This document shows, piece by piece, positions 61,950-64,000 of a stretch of DNA of 64,000 nt. This DNA is from Azorinus chamasolen. Taxonomy: Eukaryota; Mollusca; Bivalvia; Cardiida; Solecurtidae. The stretch lies in NCBI GenBank assembly GCA_963576725.1, contig OY755241.1, positions 79,348,003 through 79,412,002 of the forward strand. The letters run 5' to 3'. The notes under the pieces are model-generated. The model was not told where the DNA came from. It searched no databases and saw only the letters and a list, made by a program, of their open reading frames with translations. The position numbers and the translations under genes are program-made. Within the stretch, counting starts at the first letter, position 1. Every line of letters starts with the position of its first letter.

Positions 61950-62424
61950 CTGAAATATAGAAGTACCGAAATGACCCTACAGGGCTTTTTTTCTCCATAT
62001 AACAGATACCCGCGATTTTCTTTAAATTCAAGCAGTTTTCCCCTAAAAATGGGTTTAGCTCAGGGTTTTTTCCCCAAATGGCAAACTACGCATGATTGTT
62101 TCCTCTAATTAGCCATTTCTATAAAAGTCGGTAGCAAATTTTTCCCTTCAAGTGAAAAAAAGGCCAGCCCTATATATTTGGACAGCAAATCTCCCCAAAT
62201 TGTTCAGTATGTAATCTACCCTAATACTCCTATATCAGACACCACACCCAATGTCTCCCTCTCCAATGGTCTGTAACGCTGAATAAAGTCAAGTGGGCAA
62301 CATCTTGATAACTATAATAAATTGACATAGTAACATTGGGCAACATCTTGATAACTATAATAAATTGACATAGTAACAATGTGATCTGGGTCTATACTTT
62401 GTGTCTGTTTGAATACTTAAGAGT
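61950..62424. repeat. Mostly unassigned, one 42-bp duplication
   Basis: GGGCAACATCTTGATAACTA and following bases occur twice at 62297-62381. 61950-62296 holds no recognised feature; it is intron of the minus-strand gene if that gene continues. Confidence 0.6.
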
Positions 62425-63120
62425 AATAAAGATGACCATTTTGAATAGATTTACACCAGTAGAAAATGTCATCATCAGTAGATTTACAGCAGTAAAAACA
62501 TCATCATAATCAGTAGATTTACACCTGCAGAAATTGTCATTATCAACAGTAGACTTGCACCAGTAGAAAATGCACCAGTAGAAAATGTCACTGTCAACAG
62601 TAGACTTACACCAGTAGAAAATGTCATTGTCAACACTAGACTTGTACCAGTAGAAAATGTGATTGTCAACAGTAGACTTGCACCAGACTTGCACCAGTAG
62701 AAAATGTGATTGTCAACAGTAGACTTGCACCAGTACAAAATGTGATTGTCAACAGTAGACTTGCACCAGTCAACAGTAGACTTGCACCAGTAGAAAATGT
62801 CATTGTCAATAGTAGACTTGCATCAGTAGAAATGTCACTGTCAACAGTAGATTTACACAAGTAGAAAATGTGATTGACAACAGTAGATTTACACCAGTAG
62901 AAAATGTCATTGTCAACAGTAGACTTGCACCAGTAGAAAATGTCATTGTCAACAGTAGACTTGCACCAGTCAACAGTAGACTTGCACTAGTAGAAAATGT
63001 CATTGTCAACAGTAGATTTACACCAGTAGAAAATGTCACTGTCAACAGTAGATTTACACCAGTAGAAAATGTCAATGTCAACAGTAGATTTACACCAGTA
63101 GAAAATGTCATCACAACCAC
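62425..63120 (+). repeat. 36-bp minisatellite
   Basis: About 18-19 copies of a unit with GTAGACTTGCACCAGTAGAA + AATGTCATTGTCAACA, in two alternating types (TAGACTTGCACC and TAGATTTACACC). A 36-bp unit keeps frames open on both strands; these frames are artefacts of the repeat. Confidence 0.95.
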
Positions 63121-63149
63121 ATAATGGTTGTACACTAATAAAATACAAA

Positions 63150-63869
63150 GTACAGAAGAATCTGCCTATAGCAACCACATAATGAATGTACTCTAATGAG
63201 ATGCAAAGTACGGTAAAATCTGCCAGTAGAGACCAAATAAAGAATACACATGGGGGTCTATAAGAGCAGGTTGTTGCTCAATCCTTTACAGGATAGTTAC
63301 ACCTTTAAATTCCTTTGCAAACAGAGTAGACTCTGATCATATGGCTTGTGTTTGCTTATGAAATTATATAGAGTGAGTAAGTTGGGTTATTTATAGTGAG
63401 TTATAGATCTGATTTTACAGTTCCTGTTACGTTTTTAAGAATTCCCTTCCATGTAATGCTATAATGAATTTCAGGTAATTAATCATCATAAAGTCATTAT
63501 ATCTCACATGAATATGCATGGGGTACAGGGTTAACTTTTTACCTCATAAATATTCATGTTAGAAATAATCATATCATGAATGCACATAGTTATTAACTAA
63601 TTCTATAGCTGTATATGAACACCATCATTAGTGGCCTGGCGAGAAATTGTAGAATCAAATCTCTATAATTCTTTAATCCTTTACTCCATGAATATTCATA
63701 TAAGAAATAAAATAACATCATAAATACACCGGAATTTCAATAAAGAAGAATTTAGGTCTTATAGGCAGGCGGGTGCTTAATGAGGGGTAAAAGTCATACA
63801 GAACGCTCCAAAAAGAGATTTCTGCACGACTTTCATCCTGCATTAAGCTGCTACCTCTCTTACAGACTG
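63150..63869. repeat. C5 ends and T4 MITEs
   Basis: 63150-63300 two C5-like left ends (AGAATCTGCCTATAGCAACC; AAAATCTGCCAGTAGAGACC). 63300-63534 T4 plus. 63531-63675 T4 minus, truncated. 63745-63869 C5 core (GAACGCTCCAAAAAGAGATT). Confidence 0.65.
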
Positions 63870-63872
63870 GCA

Positions 63873-64000
63873 TTAACCCTTTCCCTCATATAAACATGTT
63901 TTCATGCATTTGCAAACAGAGTAGACCCAGATCAGACGGCTCCTAGAGGAGCCGTCTGATCAGGGACTGCTCTGTTTGCTAATAGAATTTGATATATCTG
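63873..64000 (+). mobile_element. T1 MITE, cut by window end
   Basis: TTAACCCTTTCCCTCATATA, hairpin centre GGCTCCTAGAGGAGCC, then the AATAGAATTTGATATATCTG arm. Confidence 0.88.

Noticed and set aside
62392..63178. Several 60-109 codon frames on both strands
   Set aside because: Artefacts of the 36-bp minisatellite.

Overview
The window looks like a piece of a bivalve mollusc nuclear genome (an inference). It is AT-rich and intron-rich. It is packed with short palindromic DNA transposons (MITEs), tRNA-derived SINEs and 'pearl'-type elements carrying tandem ~150-bp monomers, a repeat style familiar from clams and oysters. There is no prokaryotic operon, CRISPR array or phage. Only two host genes can be supported, both partial, and more than 80% of the sequence is recognisable repeat.

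Gene 1 (+ strand, 854-27913) is the mitochondrial NAD-dependent isocitrate dehydrogenase subunit beta (IDH3B). Nine coding exons with matching phases encode 363 residues and a stop codon. Only the first coding exon, holding the start codon and the beginning of the presequence, lies left of the window. Introns total about 26 kb and are almost entirely transposon. Gene 2 (- strand, 61949 down to 55526) is the 3' part of a gene for an IQ-motif, coiled-coil protein resembling LRRIQ3. Four phase-consistent exons give 567 residues, and the leucine-rich-repeat part would lie beyond 64000. The genes converge with about 27.6 kb of repeats between them.

Repeat names used below. T1-T4 are MITEs of about 230-260 bp flanked by TTAA, with termini CCCTTTCC, CCCATTCC, CCCTTCGCTTGCT or CCCTTTACTCC; each has a central hairpin. 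C5 is a TA-flanked MITE with termini CAGTAAAACC or similar. M6 is a looser, related hairpin family. Pearl-A and HINE-B to -J are elements with a hairpin head, a pyrimidine-rich GTCCGTCC stretch, tandem ~150-170 bp monomers and an end in CTTGTT or CTAGTT; I read them as non-autonomous Helentron/Helitron-like elements. hAT-like elements start CAGGG.

Layout: 1-28000 is IDH3B with repeat-filled introns. 28000-36400 is intergenic MITE clusters and minisatellites. 36568-48763 is a 12.2-kb segment bounded by hAT-like inverted ends that splits a 34-bp minisatellite. 48764-55500 is more MITEs. 55500-62000 is the LRRIQ3-like gene. 62425-63120 is a 36-bp minisatellite, followed by MITEs to the end.

The most notable observations are these. 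(i) Five MITE families with different termini share the hairpin centre GCTCC-N4-GGAGC. (ii) A TA-flanked element sits inside the 5' splice site of an IDH3B intron, and another element ends 8 bp before a 3' splice site. (iii) There is a decayed but frame-keeping duplicate of an IDH3B exon. (iv) A series of nested insertions gives target sites and relative ages. No coordinated new biological system made of several genes is visible.
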